From: Limnephilus marmoratus
Lineage: Eukaryota; Arthropoda; Insecta; Trichoptera; Limnephilidae
NCBI GenBank assembly: GCA_917880885.1
Contig: OU862907.1
Coordinates: forward strand, 67,141,072 to 67,205,071
Length of the DNA: 64,000 nt
Direction: 5' to 3'
This document shows, piece by piece, positions 9,912 to 21,067 of this stretch. The stretch's first letter is position 1. Each line of letters starts with the position of its first letter. The notes under the pieces are model-generated. The model was not told the origin of the DNA. It saw only the letters and a list, made by a program, of their open reading frames with translations, and did not search any database. Position numbers and translations under genes: made by a program.

Positions 9912-11062
9912 TTACAACGCATCATTATATTGGATCCGGAGACGTTCGATTGAGCTTACTCGGTATTGACACCATGTTTCACATGTATACAGGCTAGTGC
10001 AGAATGCATTAAATAATGTTTTTTTAACATTATTGCTGCATCGGAAGAATCTTCGGGCAATCATATTTGACAAAACACTGATACTTCTCCTCTGTCGTTC
10101 AATATCACCATCATCCGAGAGGTCTTCAGTGATGTGCCCCAAGTATTTAAAATTCGTGAATGTGCTTATGGTTTCCTCGTTAAGTTGTACGGGGAGCATC
10201 TTCTCGGGATTTTTTCCATGGTGGAATGCAATTAGCTCCGTTTTCTTGGGGTTGTACATCATGTTGTGGTTATTTGCGTATTCCTCACAGATTTTTAGTA
10301 ATATTCTCAACCCATTGATCGACGGAGCTAGGAGAATCATGTCGTCCGCATAGCTAATGTGATTTAGGCACAGATTATTGATACGACAGCCCGCTCTGGT
10401 GTCCAGGCGATTCGATAATTCGTCCATGTATACATTAAACAGGATTGGGGACATACACCCTCCTTGCCTTACTACTGATCGCAAGTATAAGTAGCTTCGT
10501 TTAGTAAAAAAAATTAGAGTCCTTGTGAGAGCCCTGAAGGAGTAACCATCTGTTACTTATACCAGGGCGGGAAAGCGGTTGGATTATCTCAAGTGATCGC
10601 AAGTATATCGGTTGGGAGTATGTACTTGCCCACCGTACAACGTTTTCCTGCTGGGAGTGCCATCGGGATAGTGTGTTGATATACATGGTAGGTATATTTC
10701 TAGCTTTCAATTTCTCCCATAAGGTTTTATGACACACCCTGTCGAACGCTTTACTTAGACCTAAGAATCATCCGTAAACATTAGTTTTTCGTTTTCTGTA
10801 AAATTCTATTATTTGCTTTGCAGAGTATATTGCCATATTAGTGGATAATCTATACTTAAAACCCATCTGGTTGTCTTTAGAAGTGAGTTTACCTTCTATT
10901 TCATTTAGAATTACCCTTTCAAATAGTCCTGCAATTATAGTTGCTAAGGATATTGGCCGGTAGTTGCTGGCGTTGCTGGAGTTGGTCATGTCAGGCTGTC
11001 CCGATTTCAGGATCGGGGTTATAATTGTTTTCGTCATTGTACTCGGTAGATGGTTGTGTTTG
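9912..11062 (-). pseudogene. old LINE (A), RT domain, 3' part
   Basis: Minus-strand reading gives HNHLPSTMTKTIITPILKSG, the NYRPISLATI block, a motif A region, and later VRQGGCMSPILFN, ISYADDMILLAP and a C-terminal tail ending at 9912. The catalytic Asp of motif A is lost (FLGLSKAFD in place of FLDLSKAFD), a TGA lies just before it, and a 104-bp insertion (10490-10593) cuts the frame between motif A and the VRQGG block. The clade is not certain. It continues upstream at 14459 after the nested LINE: joining across that insertion restores a plausible LFNAIL-KHNHLPSTM reading. Confidence 0.85.
10490..10593. mobile_element. mini-retroposon insertion (104 bp) with 14-bp target duplication
   Basis: TGATCGCAAGTATA is present at 10476-10489 and again at 10594-10607; removing one copy plus the 104 bp restores the LINE A reading IYLRS-VVRQGG. 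The insert contains AAAAAAATTAGAGTCCTTG and a hairpin (AGTAAC...GTTACT). Related sequence sits at 26624-26741, 28526-28645 and about 40860-40935. Confidence 0.7.
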
Positions 11063-11068
11063 AGAATT

Positions 11069-14000
11069 TTATTTTATTTTTATTTATTTTATTTTATTTG
11101 GAAAACCAACAGTTACATTATTTACTTAGGTGTATTTACATGTGTATATGTTATTGAACCAATAATAGGTTTTCACTGGTGTGTATTAATTAGAGAGATT
11201 AAAAAGTAATAAAAGTTTTAATAGTTATAATAGCTTATTGGGATGGGATGGTGGGCGGGAGGGGAAGGGGACGGATCTATTCTCGGAGTGAATAAGTTAT
11301 TTGTATAGAAGTATAATAGTTTGTATATGTTTAGAAGTTATTTATTGTTTATTTTTTTTTAGAATTTGGGGTGCTGTGTTGAATAAGTCGAATTCATTGT
11401 ATGAATTGTTAAAAAAGTGTGAAGCGCGGTTAATGAATGTGTTTTGTTTAGAGTTAGTGTTGCATCGAGGAGTGTTAAGTGTGTGATTTAGTCTAGTTTG
11501 TCTGGTGGGCACTCTTAATTGAATTCTTTCAAGTAATTCCGGGCAATCTATCGCAGAGGTGGCTATCTTTTGCAAGAATATTACGTCTGCAGAATTTCTA
11601 CGATTTTCTAGTGACGAGATTTTGAAAAACGTGGCTGACTCCACATTACTTAGATGAGGACGATATCCCCGAAAATCAAGGTATCGTAGAAAACGATTTT
11701 GTATTTTCTCAATCCTTTCTATGTATGTTGTGTACCTGGGATTCCAGACTTGAGAGGCGTACTCCAGAGAACTGCGTACATACGCAAAGTACAGCATTTT
11801 CATAGTGTTTACCTTTTTAAAGTGTTTGCAGGTTCTGAGTATGAAGCCAAGTACCTTGGAAGCTTTTGCAACTATGGATTCGATATGTCGGTCAAAAAGT
11901 AATTTCGGGTCTAGCACTACTCCCAGATCTTTGGCCTCCATCATTTTCTTAAGTATTGTGCCGTTAAGGGAATAATCAAAAGAAATGGGATTTTTGTTTC
12001 GGGTAAAGCTGATGACGCCGCATTTTTTAACATTTATTTGAAGGTTGTGTTGTGTACAGTAGCTATTTAGGCGATTTAAATCTTCTTGTACGCGAGTACA
12101 GTCAGTGATACTTGTAACAGGAGAGAATATTTTCATGTCGTCTGCGTATAATAACGTTCTGGAGTAGAGAAAACATTTTCCAATGTCATTAATGTATATG
12201 TTGAAGAGCAATGGTCCCAATAATGACCCTTGGGGTACTCCTGACGTTACGGTTACCCAATTTGATTTATAGCCACCGACGACTACTGCTTGGCTGCGAT
12301 TTTTCAAATACGACGAGAGCCATCTGAGGAGATCTCCGTGTACGCCGATTAGTGAAAGTTTAGTCAACAAGACATCATGGATTACTAAATCAAAGGCTTT
12401 GCTATAGTCTGTATATATTGCATCAACCTGTACGCGCTGGTCCATATTGTCTTGTAAGATTTCGACAAATGCCGTTAGGTTAGTGGTTGTAGATTTTCCT
12501 CTCATAAATCCATGTTGATTGTTGTTAAGTGACGATCTCAAGGCTGTAAACATCTGGTCGTACACAATTTTTTCGAAAACCTTACTGAAAATGCAGAGCT
12601 TTGATATGGGCCTATAATTTTCAACGTCAGATTTTTGGCCGTTCTTGAAAATGGGAGTTACAAATGCAGTTTTCCAAGTGTTTGGCACAATTCCCTCATT
12701 AAGGGAGCGACTAAAAATTATGAATAATGGTTTAGAAAGGCTGCGCGCACATTTGCTTATGAAGAAAGGGGGAATTTTATCTGGGCCTGCGCCTTTATTG
12801 GGATCTAAATTTTCAAGTTGTTTCTGTATGTGATGCTGGTTGATTTCAATATTATGAATGCTAGCAATACAGGGCTCACTGGTGTAGTCTGGCAGGATCT
12901 GGTTAATCCGAGCATTATTATTGTAGACTGAAGTGAAATATTTAGAGAATAAGTTGCAGATGTCAGATCCATTTTCAGCTTTTTCGTCTTTGAACATCAT
13001 GGTATTCGGAACGCCATGGGATTTGGAGTTTGACTTAATGTAGTTCCATACTTTTTTTGGATCGGAGGATATATCATGTTCTATTTTAAGTAAGTATTTA
13101 TTATGGCATTCCCAGTTAAGTTTTTTGTGACGTGATCTTAGTAGAGAGAAAGTGGCATAGTCAGAAGGATTTTTATATGTCTTGAACTTTTTGAAGTATT
13201 TATATTTTTCTGTTGTTAATTTGATGAGGGCAGAGTTATACCATGGCGGGTATTTCGAATTCCTACATAATTTCATAGGAATATGGGCGTCTATAAGATG
13301 ATTTAATTGTGAGTAGAATTTATTTAATGCTGTGTTCACGTCACCAAACGAAAGTAGCTCGTGCCAGTTTACCTGGTCGAGAGATGTGTTAATTTGGTCG
13401 TAATCACCGCGCTTATAGATGTAAGCCCTTCTAGGCTCTTCCACTAGTGGAGCGGGTTCAGAAAATAAAACTTCCGTTATTAAGGAGGTGTGATGAGGGT
13501 CTTCTAAAATTAATGGTTCATCACAAGCAGAGACCGGTACCAGGTCATTACATAGAACGAGGTCAAGAAAGTGACCGTTGGTATTTGGAATTCCATTACA
13601 TTGAAACAATCCCGAAAAATGCATGCAGTCAATAAATGATGTACTAACAGGCGATAAGCGATCACTGGGTATAAATGACGTATTATTGAGAGACTTATTC
13701 CATGAAATGTCAGTGAGGTTAAAGTCACCTAGGATAATGAATTTATCTGTGGGAAATTGCAACATAAGTGATGAAATTTGTGTGAGGAAGCTTTCCATAT
13801 TTTCACGATATGTTGGTCCTTTAGGGAGGTAAACACAACATATGTGGAGATTTGTGTGTTAGGATCCCCTGGATTCTAATGTTATCCATACGTCCTCAGC
13901 TTGTGAGTGCCACCCTGGGCGCTCGCGAGGTACCAGCTCACGACGAACAGCGACTAAGACACCCCCGCCCAAGCGTTGGCCCGTGCGAGTGTAGTCCCGA

Positions 14001-14452
14001 TCTCGGCGGTGTACATCGTAGCGATCATCAAATAGCTCTTCGTTGCGGATGCCATCAACGAGCCATGATTCAGACAGAGCGATAACATCATATTCGTTGG
14101 ACCGAACAGCCACCAATAACTTGTCAGTTTTAGTGCGTAACCCTCTCACATTTTGGTAATAGATACTTAAAGACATTGGTTAAACCGTGCGAATCTATGA
14201 TTAAGTGCGGAATTGAAGTGAATTTGTGTCGATGTTCGTATTTTGTTATTGACGGATTTATGTTTATTTTTATGAAATTCCCAAAGAATTTTACAAAAAA
14301 TGCTAGAAAATTGTACAAAAGCTAAAAAGTGTGTTAGAATGAATGGAACTAAGAAATGTATTAGAGTGATTAGATCCATAGGGTAGGCGTGGGGGATAAG
14401 GGAAGGAAGGGTACATTCTAAGTGAGAAGAAAATATAATATAATATAATAAT
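11069..14452 (-). mobile_element. young jockey-type LINE (B) nested in LINE A
   Basis: It is bounded by the 6-bp direct repeat AGAATT (11063-11068 and 14453-14458). The 3' end is an (AAATA)n-like tail at 11069-11100 and the 5' end carries (TATAA)n-like repeats. ORF2 is open over 945 codons apart from one stop. No ORF1 with zinc knuckles is seen in the ~275 bp before ORF2, so the copy is probably 5' truncated. Same orientation as its host LINE. Confidence 0.85.
11342..14176 (-). pseudogene. LINE B ORF2: endonuclease + reverse transcriptase, one in-frame stop
   Basis: The ATG at 14176 starts MSLSIYYQNVRGLRTK, the N-terminus of an APE-type endonuclease. Its LSESWL motif is near residue 35, GDFNL near 149-153 and DPHHTSL (SDH equivalent) near 226. 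The RT follows: NYRPIS about 520, motif A TDYSKAFD about 590, GVPQGS about 646, catalytic YADD about 677, then a C-terminal region to residue 944. The frame is continuous except for TAA at 13861-13859 (codon 106), where one base change from a Ser codon would explain it. All catalytic residues seen are present. It would nick DNA and copy its own RNA at the break (target-primed reverse transcription). The jockey superfamily is inferred from domain order and RT motifs. Confidence 0.9.
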
Positions 14453-14458
14453 AGAATT

Positions 14459-15160
14459 GCGTTAAACAGAATGTTTAATAGTTTAGGTATGTATCTACCT
14501 CCGTACCTTATATGTTCAATGCTTAAACTATCATATCCCGGAGATTTACCGGCCTTAGAGCTTTGATGGCCTTCATTATATTGTTTTCAGACAGGTAGAC
14601 ATTTTGTCTATCATGTTCCATAATATCGGGAGAAGTCGGTGCTTCGTTTCCGGAAATATCTGCAAAGGTTCTTCTAAATGTTCTGGCGATTTCCTCTGTA
14701 TTTGTGGACCCGTCAATTTGGCTGGCGATTCGAGTGTTTGGTTTGATCAGGTTGTTGCTTTTTTTCCAGAATTGAGCGAACTGTTTTTTGTCAAGCGACT
14801 TTACGATATCGTCCATCTTTGTTTGTTCGGCAGAGCTTTGGCAGTGTTTGAGGGCTCTTTTGAACTCCTTCCTTTTCCGTTTTCTTTCGTCCGCAATGGG
14901 GCCATGCGATGGTCTCCCATTTTGAATCCACATCATCAATGCCGATTGGATTTTTCGTACTGTTCCTTGACTTTTTGGTTCCACCCGGCAATGTGACAAT
15001 ATGTTTTTGGTTCGCTTTAATTGCTCTCCCGATAAAATACAATGTTGGCAGCAATTCTTAGGGCTTCCACGATATCCATGTTTTGTATATGATCACATTT
15101 GTCTCATGTAGACTCAGAATTACAAATGGATTGGGAGTATCTTTGATAAATTACACTGAG
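14459..15160 (-). pseudogene. old LINE (A), endonuclease-RT linker, 5' part
   Basis: Reading across frameshifts gives AGWNQKVKE-like sequence, a Trp-rich stretch, ERKRKRKEFKRALKHCQSS, DKKQFAQFWKKSNNLIKPNT, and KSPGYDSLSIEHIRYG just before the LINE B insertion. This linker precedes the RT in CR1/RTE-like LINEs. It is on the same strand as the 9912-11062 segment and is its missing upstream part. The endonuclease itself is mostly gone; a Harbinger element lies beyond at 15165. Confidence 0.8.
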
Positions 15161-15481
15161 TAAAGGTAAGGCCACACTGAGCCCACGCAACGCCACGCCA
15201 CGTGGGTAGACGTCACCATTTCCATATCTGGACTGCTTACCATCCACACATTTTCTATGGAAACGGGTGCTTTAGAAACATACTAGCCCCACGCAATGCA
15301 AACCGACGCCCCCTACGCTACGTGGACCTGCCGCAGCCAGATCGGCGTGGGCCATGTGGAAGGTGGAAGGGGTATGGTCACGCCTACTACGAGATGATTT
15401 TACATCTTTTTGGTGTTATCTGAGCATCTAACGTTGTTTCGCTATATCTATGGTTGTTTTTTTGACAGATATTATTAAAAA

Positions 15482-15610
15482 ATGGATGACGAACAGTTTA
15501 TTGAAGCTTTTAGACGGCACGAAGTTATTTATAAAATCAAATTACAGGATTATAGAGATTCTGCATACGCAGTGCAACTTAGGAAGAAATTTCAGCCATT
15601 TATGGCATGA
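15482..15610 (+). pseudogene. MADF (Myb/SANT-like) protein, truncated (Harbinger accessory gene)
   Basis: The 42-codon frame starts MDDEQFIEAFRRHEVIYKIK and continues LQDYRDSAYAVQLRKKFQPF before a TGA. This matches the first half of a MADF DNA-binding domain (FI..V..HP.LYD...KDY.D...R...W). In Harbinger elements such a protein helps bring the transposase to the ends. The normal protein is several times longer. Confidence 0.6.
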
Positions 15611-15619
15611 TTTTCAATA

Positions 15620-15967
15620 TTATACCCCTATAATGAATGTCAATCAAACTTTAGATCTTTCTCTGGTCCCAATTGACTTTCGAAGATGTGTGTTTTCTTT
15701 TTTTATGTCATATTCAATAATTCAATTATGCTGTGAAGCTCTTCAAATACCACTTTACTCATACGGAAGTACATGAAGAATCGTCCGTCATCAGATTCTA
15801 GTTCCTTTACTAAAGTATGGAACTCTCCAAACATTTGTCTTTGTTTGTTAATGTTGTGGACCCAAATACTTCTCACTTTTTTTCTTTTTACGAGAATATT
15901 GATTTAACAATAATAATCGTAGCAAATCATCTTCAAATTCACTTTCAAGATATGGCAAAGCTGTCAT
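15620..15967 (-). pseudogene. PIF/Harbinger transposase, N-terminal remnant
   Basis: From the ATG at 15967-15965: LPYLESEFEDDLLRLLLLNQ, then a one-base shift in an A-rich run leads to VRSIWVHNINKQRQMFGEFH, TLVKELESDDGRFFMYFRMS and VVFEELHSII. This is the WVHPIN...GEF..L...L..D..RFF.YFRMS start of Harbinger nucleases. The DDE domain is absent. Confidence 0.75.
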
Positions 15968-16309
15968 CTGCTAAGAGAATCACATAAACATAACCTAAAA
16001 AATAAATGTCAAATGTGTCAAATCAAACGCGCCTGCGCACAACCACAGACCCCTTGTCACGTGGTCACAGCGACGCGTACGTACGTCTGGCCAGTGTGAA
16101 CGGTACAGGAACGTTGCGTGGCGTTGCGTCTGCTCAGTATGATCCTTGCTTAATGCTTCTGCCTCAGACGTTTGTTCATTGATTTTATTGTTGTTGGTTC
16201 TTCTCCATATTATATTATTAGGCTGTTGCGGGGCATTAAAGATGGTTGCAGGTAGGTTTTCTATTTATTATTCTTTTTTTGATTTATTATTCTTATAATG
16301 TGCAAAAAT

Positions 16310-16680
16310 TTATGTTTGTGATATATGAAAAATGAAAATTTGTATAAAAATATTGCAATAGGTGGCAAGCGAGTTGTTTGAATATCTGAATGTACTAGTA
16401 TTAAATATATGGAACGTGGGAGTGGCGAGGGGAAAGCGGGAGGGGGGTTGGCGGAACGGGGGAGCCCGCTAACCCACGTCCCCTTCCTCTCACGCGTTCT
16501 CCCACCACCTTCCTCGCCGAGGGAAGGCGGGGAAGGTGGAGGGAGAATGCGTGATGGGAAGGGGTCATGGGAGGGAACGGGACGAATGGGAAAGGACGCG
16601 CAGGGAGAAACAATTTTTTTATTAAGCGGCATTGCAACGCATGCGTTTGCAATTTGGGAGGCGGGAATGGGTACCTTTAT
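16310..16680 (+). mobile_element. Helitron-like family H4 copy with purine-rich minisatellite
   Basis: TTGCAATAGGTGGCAAGCGA and a GGAACGTGGGAG...GGGAAGGCGGGGAAGG tract (16430-16600) are followed by CGCAGGGAGAAACAATTTTT and GGCATTGCAACGCATGC. Instead of the usual CTAGT end it runs into a family X1 repeat. Confidence 0.6.
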
Positions 16681-16975
16681 TGGATAACCAACACCTCTGC
16701 CATAGGTCACCCCAAGTGGTTCGCTACGTTTGGTGATTTAGCAGGGGTGCCCGGGTTCATGGGGTGAGGTTTGTCTAGGTCTTGGAGGCGGATGACCAGG
16801 ACACACTGAACCCCAGATTCTTACCCACCCCTTAAACCCTTTTCCTTCCCAGAGCTCTCCTCTCCTTCCTTTCCTTAAAAAAAACCCTCTACACAGCATC
16901 CCCAAGGATGACATAGGCCCAGAGGGAAATTATTTTCCTCAGGGCCTCCTGTGTGGAGCTCATGTAAAAAAAAAT
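16681..16975 (+). repeat. family X1 repeat (reference copy)
   Basis: Starts GGATAACCAACACCTCTGCC, passes through AAGTGGTTCGCTACGTTTGG and TGCCCGGGTTCATGGGG, and ends in CTCCTGTGTGGAGCTCATGT plus an A-run. At least nine copies or parts occur in the window. No coding capacity; the A-run end suggests retroposition, but no target duplications could be fixed. Confidence 0.7.
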
Positions 16976-17255
16976 GCCTGGAATTTTCATCAAAATTTCA
17001 CAACACAATTTATTTGCTTTATCTCGACCACCACGAGATAAAGCAAACCTTATAACCTTCTCTAGGTTCACGAGCTTTTTGTTTATCAATTGATAAAATT
17101 TATCCACGTTTATTAGTAGATAAGACTGTAAATATGAGTGAATTCACATTACCGATGCTCGAGCGATTTCAGAGCACCGTTAGGGAATGGTTAATGAATC
17201 ACAGAATTGCATATTGTTGCTAGGTCGCTAATATTTATGTAATGTCTTATTAATA

Positions 17256-17892
17256 ACTAGTAGACCCGGCCACACGTTGCTGTGGCTAACGAAACACAAC
17301 GCCATTACCCAACCTTTATAAAATCCACACCACCAGCTTGCCAGCTGCCCGTTGCCTGAATTGAATATTTGAATTTATCGGCTTTTCTCCACTATAATAA
17401 GCATGTATTATACATATAAACATTCCCCTTGAATCACTCTATCTATTGGTGAAAGCCGCATGAAAATCTGTTTCGTTGTTTAAAAGATCTATGCGTACAT
17501 ACATTTTGAGCGACTTCATTTTATACTATGTAATAATAATGCAATTCGAGCGATCGCCACTAATTATACAATGCTTGCAATGCAACACTGGATATTTGAA
17601 AAAAAAAATCAAATACCTACTTACTCTAGGACATCTATTTTCCAATTTCTTCCGTAGAACGAATTTCAAAAGTGACTATAGTACGGCCCGCCAGCCGTTT
17701 TAAATCGCACAAAAATATGTTTTCTTGAATTTCTCGGCTTTTCTCTAATATAATTTACATATATTATACATATAAACATTCCTCTTCAATCACTCTATCT
17801 ATTGGTGAAAACCGTATGAAAATCCGTTGCGTAGTTTAAAAGATTAACGCGCACATACATTTTGAGCGACTTCATTTTATACTATGTAATGA
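17256..17892 (-). mobile_element. Helitron-like element, family H2, 637 bp
   Basis: Read on the minus strand it starts TCATTACATAGTATAAAATG (from 17892) and ends with the hairpin GCCACA-GCAACG-TGTGGC, 9 nt, then CTAGT (at 17256). It is preceded by A and followed by T. These are the TC...hairpin-CTRRT ends and A/T target of Helitrons. An internal duplication is visible: the 17350-17530 and 17730-17890 parts repeat AACATTCC.CTT.AATCACTC and TTTTGAGCGACTTCATTTTA. No Rep/helicase. Confidence 0.8.
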
Positions 17893-17961
17893 TGATAATG
17901 ATAATGATGATGATATATCTGAATTAATAATTTGTAATAATTCAATTTTTTTCGTAACTCC

Positions 17962-18265
17962 AGTTGATTAGGCAGACCTGGCAGATATATCCGAAAAATC
18001 GAAATTTGAGTATGCAGTTATATTAAGTAAAAGTGTACCATATATCTGGTACAATATTCAGATTACTTATAGACACCACCAAATCTATTATAATACGGAA
18101 AAACTTGTGGTAAAATCTAGTAAATGGTGTTTTCTGGGTCACTAGTAGGAAAGTTATGCCTCCAGGTGTTATTTTATAGCATATTTAATATTTAAAACAT
18201 GGATTGTGATTTCCTCATTATCTCAAAACTTAGTATTTGGAGATATCTGACTAATCAACTGGACG
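17962..18265. mobile_element. MITE with ~18-bp inverted termini
   Basis: CCAGTTGATTAGGCAGAC near 17962 is the near reverse complement of ATATCTGACTAATCAACTGG ending near 18265. About 300 bp, non-coding. Superfamily not determined. Confidence 0.5.
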
Positions 18266-18469
18266 ATGAACATATTAATCAGTAAAGGATTTACAGTAAG
18301 TACCTACCTAATGACAAAAATAAGCCAGCCAAAGTTCAGTAAAAACTTTCATCTTTCAACCAAGACGAAATTTGTATAACCTTTGCTATGAATCAGAAAA
18401 TCTCTCTAACAGTGGGCTCTAGCATCGTGAAATTTGCACCGTTTTGGTATTATATTAAAATTGGAATTA

Positions 18470-20420
18470 TAATATCCCGTGAGTTTTCACGGGTCTGCGC
18501 TAGGTATTAAAAATACTAATTTCAGTTATACCGCTGGCTGTAATCGCCTTCAATGAAATCTAAAACTTTTGCTTTGAATTTATGTTTCGTTTTCAAAATT
18601 GGAACTGATTGTGGAAAAATTCAAAAATGCGATTTAGCAGGTAACTTATCTGTAATATATAATTAAAAAATTCGCATTATAAAATCTCGTGATTTTCCAC
18701 GGGTCTGCGCTAGGTATTAAATACTAATTTCGAATGTGCCTCTGTCTATAACGGGAGTTCAAGAACTCTAGAACTTTGAATTTAAGTAACACTTCCAAAA
18801 TTGGAACTGATTGTGGAAAAATTCAAAAATGCGATTTAGCAGGTAACTTATCTGTAATATATAATTAAAAATTCGCATTATAAAATCTCGTGATTTTCCA
18901 CGGGTCTGCGCTAGGTATTAAATACTAATTTCGAATGTGCCTCTGTCTATAACGGGAGTTCAAGAACTCTAGAACTTTGAATTTAAATAACACTTACAAA
19001 TTTGGAACTGATTGTGGAAAAATTCCAAAAATGCGATTTAGCAGGTAACTTATCTGTAATATATAATTAAAAAATTCGCATTATAAAATCTCGTGATTTT
19101 CCACGGGTCTGCGCTAGGTATTAAATACTAATTTCGAATGTGCCTCTGTCTATAACGGGAGTTCAAGAACTCTAGAACTTTGAATTTAAATAACACTTAC
19201 AAATTTGGAACTGATTGTGGAAAAATTCCAAAAATGCGATTTAGCAGGTAACTTATCTGTAATATATAATTAAAAAATTCGCATTATAAAATCTCGTGAT
19301 TTTCCACGGGTCTGCGCTAGGTATTAAATACTAATTTCGAATGTGCCTCTGTCTATAACGGGAGTTCAAGAACTCTAGAACTTTGAATTTAAATAACACT
19401 TACAAATTTGGAACTGATTGTGGAAAAATTCCAAAAATGCGATTTAGCAGGTAACTTATCTGTAATATATAATTAAAAATTCGCATTATAAAATCTCGTG
19501 ATTTTCCACGGGTCTGCGTTAGGTATTAAATACTAATTTCGAATGTGCCTCTGTCTATAACGGGAGTTCAAGAACTCTAGAACTTTGAATTTAAGTAACA
19601 CTTACAAAATTGGAACTGATTGTGGGAAAAATTCAAACTTTCGAAAGTAGGTAGTAGGTACCTAACAGTGGTGGTCCGTGAGTTTTCAGTGAGCTAGAGT
19701 ACTACGATTGAAAAATACGACGTTATTGAAGTTGTTGTACCTGAAAATGGATTTTTTTTTCAAAATTTCAATATTTTGTATGAAGATTTTCAGGATTCTT
19801 TCAGTTTGGAGATGTGCCGCATCCACATTTCAGTATAGCTCACACTAAAAGTTGAATTTTGAAAAAAAAAATCGTTTTCAGCTACAGCAACATCAATACG
19901 TCGTATTTCCCAATCTTAGCACTCTAGCTCATTGAAAACTAACGGACCGCCTATGGTACCTATCTACAATGAAATATTTAAATATTGGAATTTTAATATC
20001 CCGTGATTTTTCATGGGTCTGCGCTGGGTATTAAAATACTAATATCAGTTATTCCTCTGTCTGTAACTCCGGTTCAATGAGCTCTAGAGCTTTTGCTATG
20101 TATTTAAATATCATTTTAAAAATTGGAACTGAATGTGGGAAAAATAAAAACAAGTAATTAAGTAGGTACCTACCTATAATGCAATATTTTAATAGTGGAA
20201 ATATAATATCCCTTGATTTTTCACGGGTCTGCGCTATGTACTAAAAATAATTTTTTCGGTTGTGCCTCTGTCTGTAACTCTGGTTTAATAAACTCTAGAA
20301 CTTTTGCTTTGAATTTGAGTTTCATTTTCAAAATTGGAACTCAACGTTGGAAAAATTTAAACATGAGGGTATGTAGGTACCTGTAACATAATGTTTAAAA
20401 TTGTAGTTACAATATCCCGT
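18470..20420. repeat. satellite, ~202-bp unit, about 8-9 copies
   Basis: CACGGGTCTGCGC recurs at 18699, 18899, 19102, 19305 and 19507 (spacings 200-203), with near-identical units in between; diverged copies flank at about 18489, 20008, 20222 and 20408. Each unit carries CCTCTGTCTATAACGGGAGT and a TCTAGAACTTTGAATTT segment. The central units are nearly identical and the edge units diverged, the pattern of local unequal exchange. Confidence 0.85.
19666..19955. mobile_element. MITE inside the satellite
   Basis: GGTCCGTGAGTTTTCAGTGA at 19671 pairs with the reverse of TCATTGAAAACTAACGGACC ending near 19951; inverted repeats of about 30 bp enclose ~285 bp of A/T-rich DNA. Confidence 0.65.
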
Positions 20421-21067
20421 GATTTTGCACGGGTCACGGAGGCTCTGTCTGTAACTCCAGTTCAATGAATTACAGAAATTCCTCTCTTAATCTTAATTTC
20501 TTAAGTCTTTGTTTTGTAGAATCAAGTACCAGTCCATAATACATATAGATAGTGTATTTAATAGATAAATATTATAATTGCCAATTTTAAAATTGGTACT
20601 GATTTGTCGGGAATTCAAACTGTATTATATTTAGCCATCTGAATTTTTTTCTCAAACAGTGTTGGTGGGTAACAGTTTTACCAAAATGCCCAAAAAATAT
20701 GTTTAGGTCCTTTTTGTTATCACTTGTTATTTCGTTTACGAATGGAGCACCCAAAAACTAATATTTTTAATGTCCTTATCACACTGACCCCTTGTTAGTC
20801 TGCCAACAATGAATTTATAAACAGATATCATGTTGTTTGCTCATTAAAATGAATAATGCTGACCGCTGCAGCACATTGAGCACCCCGCCGTAATAAGACC
20901 GTTAACCCTTTGGATGCGGAGTGCTTTTTTAATGACGTAGGTAGTGTAATCTGGTTTATGGCTCGAAAAAAAAATATATAGATCCAATAAATGTAAAATT
21001 AGCTGCATAAGATTATAAACGGGATTAAGCACAGAGTAGATTTCATTTTATTACTTTTTATTTATAT
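20421..21067. other. no gene seen
   Basis: AT-rich DNA following the satellite; no recognisable frame or terminal repeats. Confidence 0.4.

Larger units (their letters stand above)
15165..16150. mobile_element. PIF/Harbinger element, internally deleted
   Basis: Terminal inverted repeats: CACACTGAGCCCACGCAACG at 15173 and its counterpart ending at 16150 share CATACTGAGC-type sequence plus ACGCAACGCCACGC. The interior keeps the N-termini of two divergent genes, a MADF-type protein on + and a Harbinger transposase on -, as in autonomous Harbingers, but both are cut short. The 3-bp target duplication is uncertain (TAA left, TTA right). Confidence 0.75.

Noticed and set aside
9912..11037. Three separate proteins on the minus strand
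   Set aside because: They are one LINE ORF2 broken by frameshifts, a stop and a 104-bp insertion with target duplication.
18470..20420. CRISPR array or rDNA spacer
   Set aside because: Units are contiguous with no variable spacers; no rRNA sequence nearby; the host is a eukaryote.
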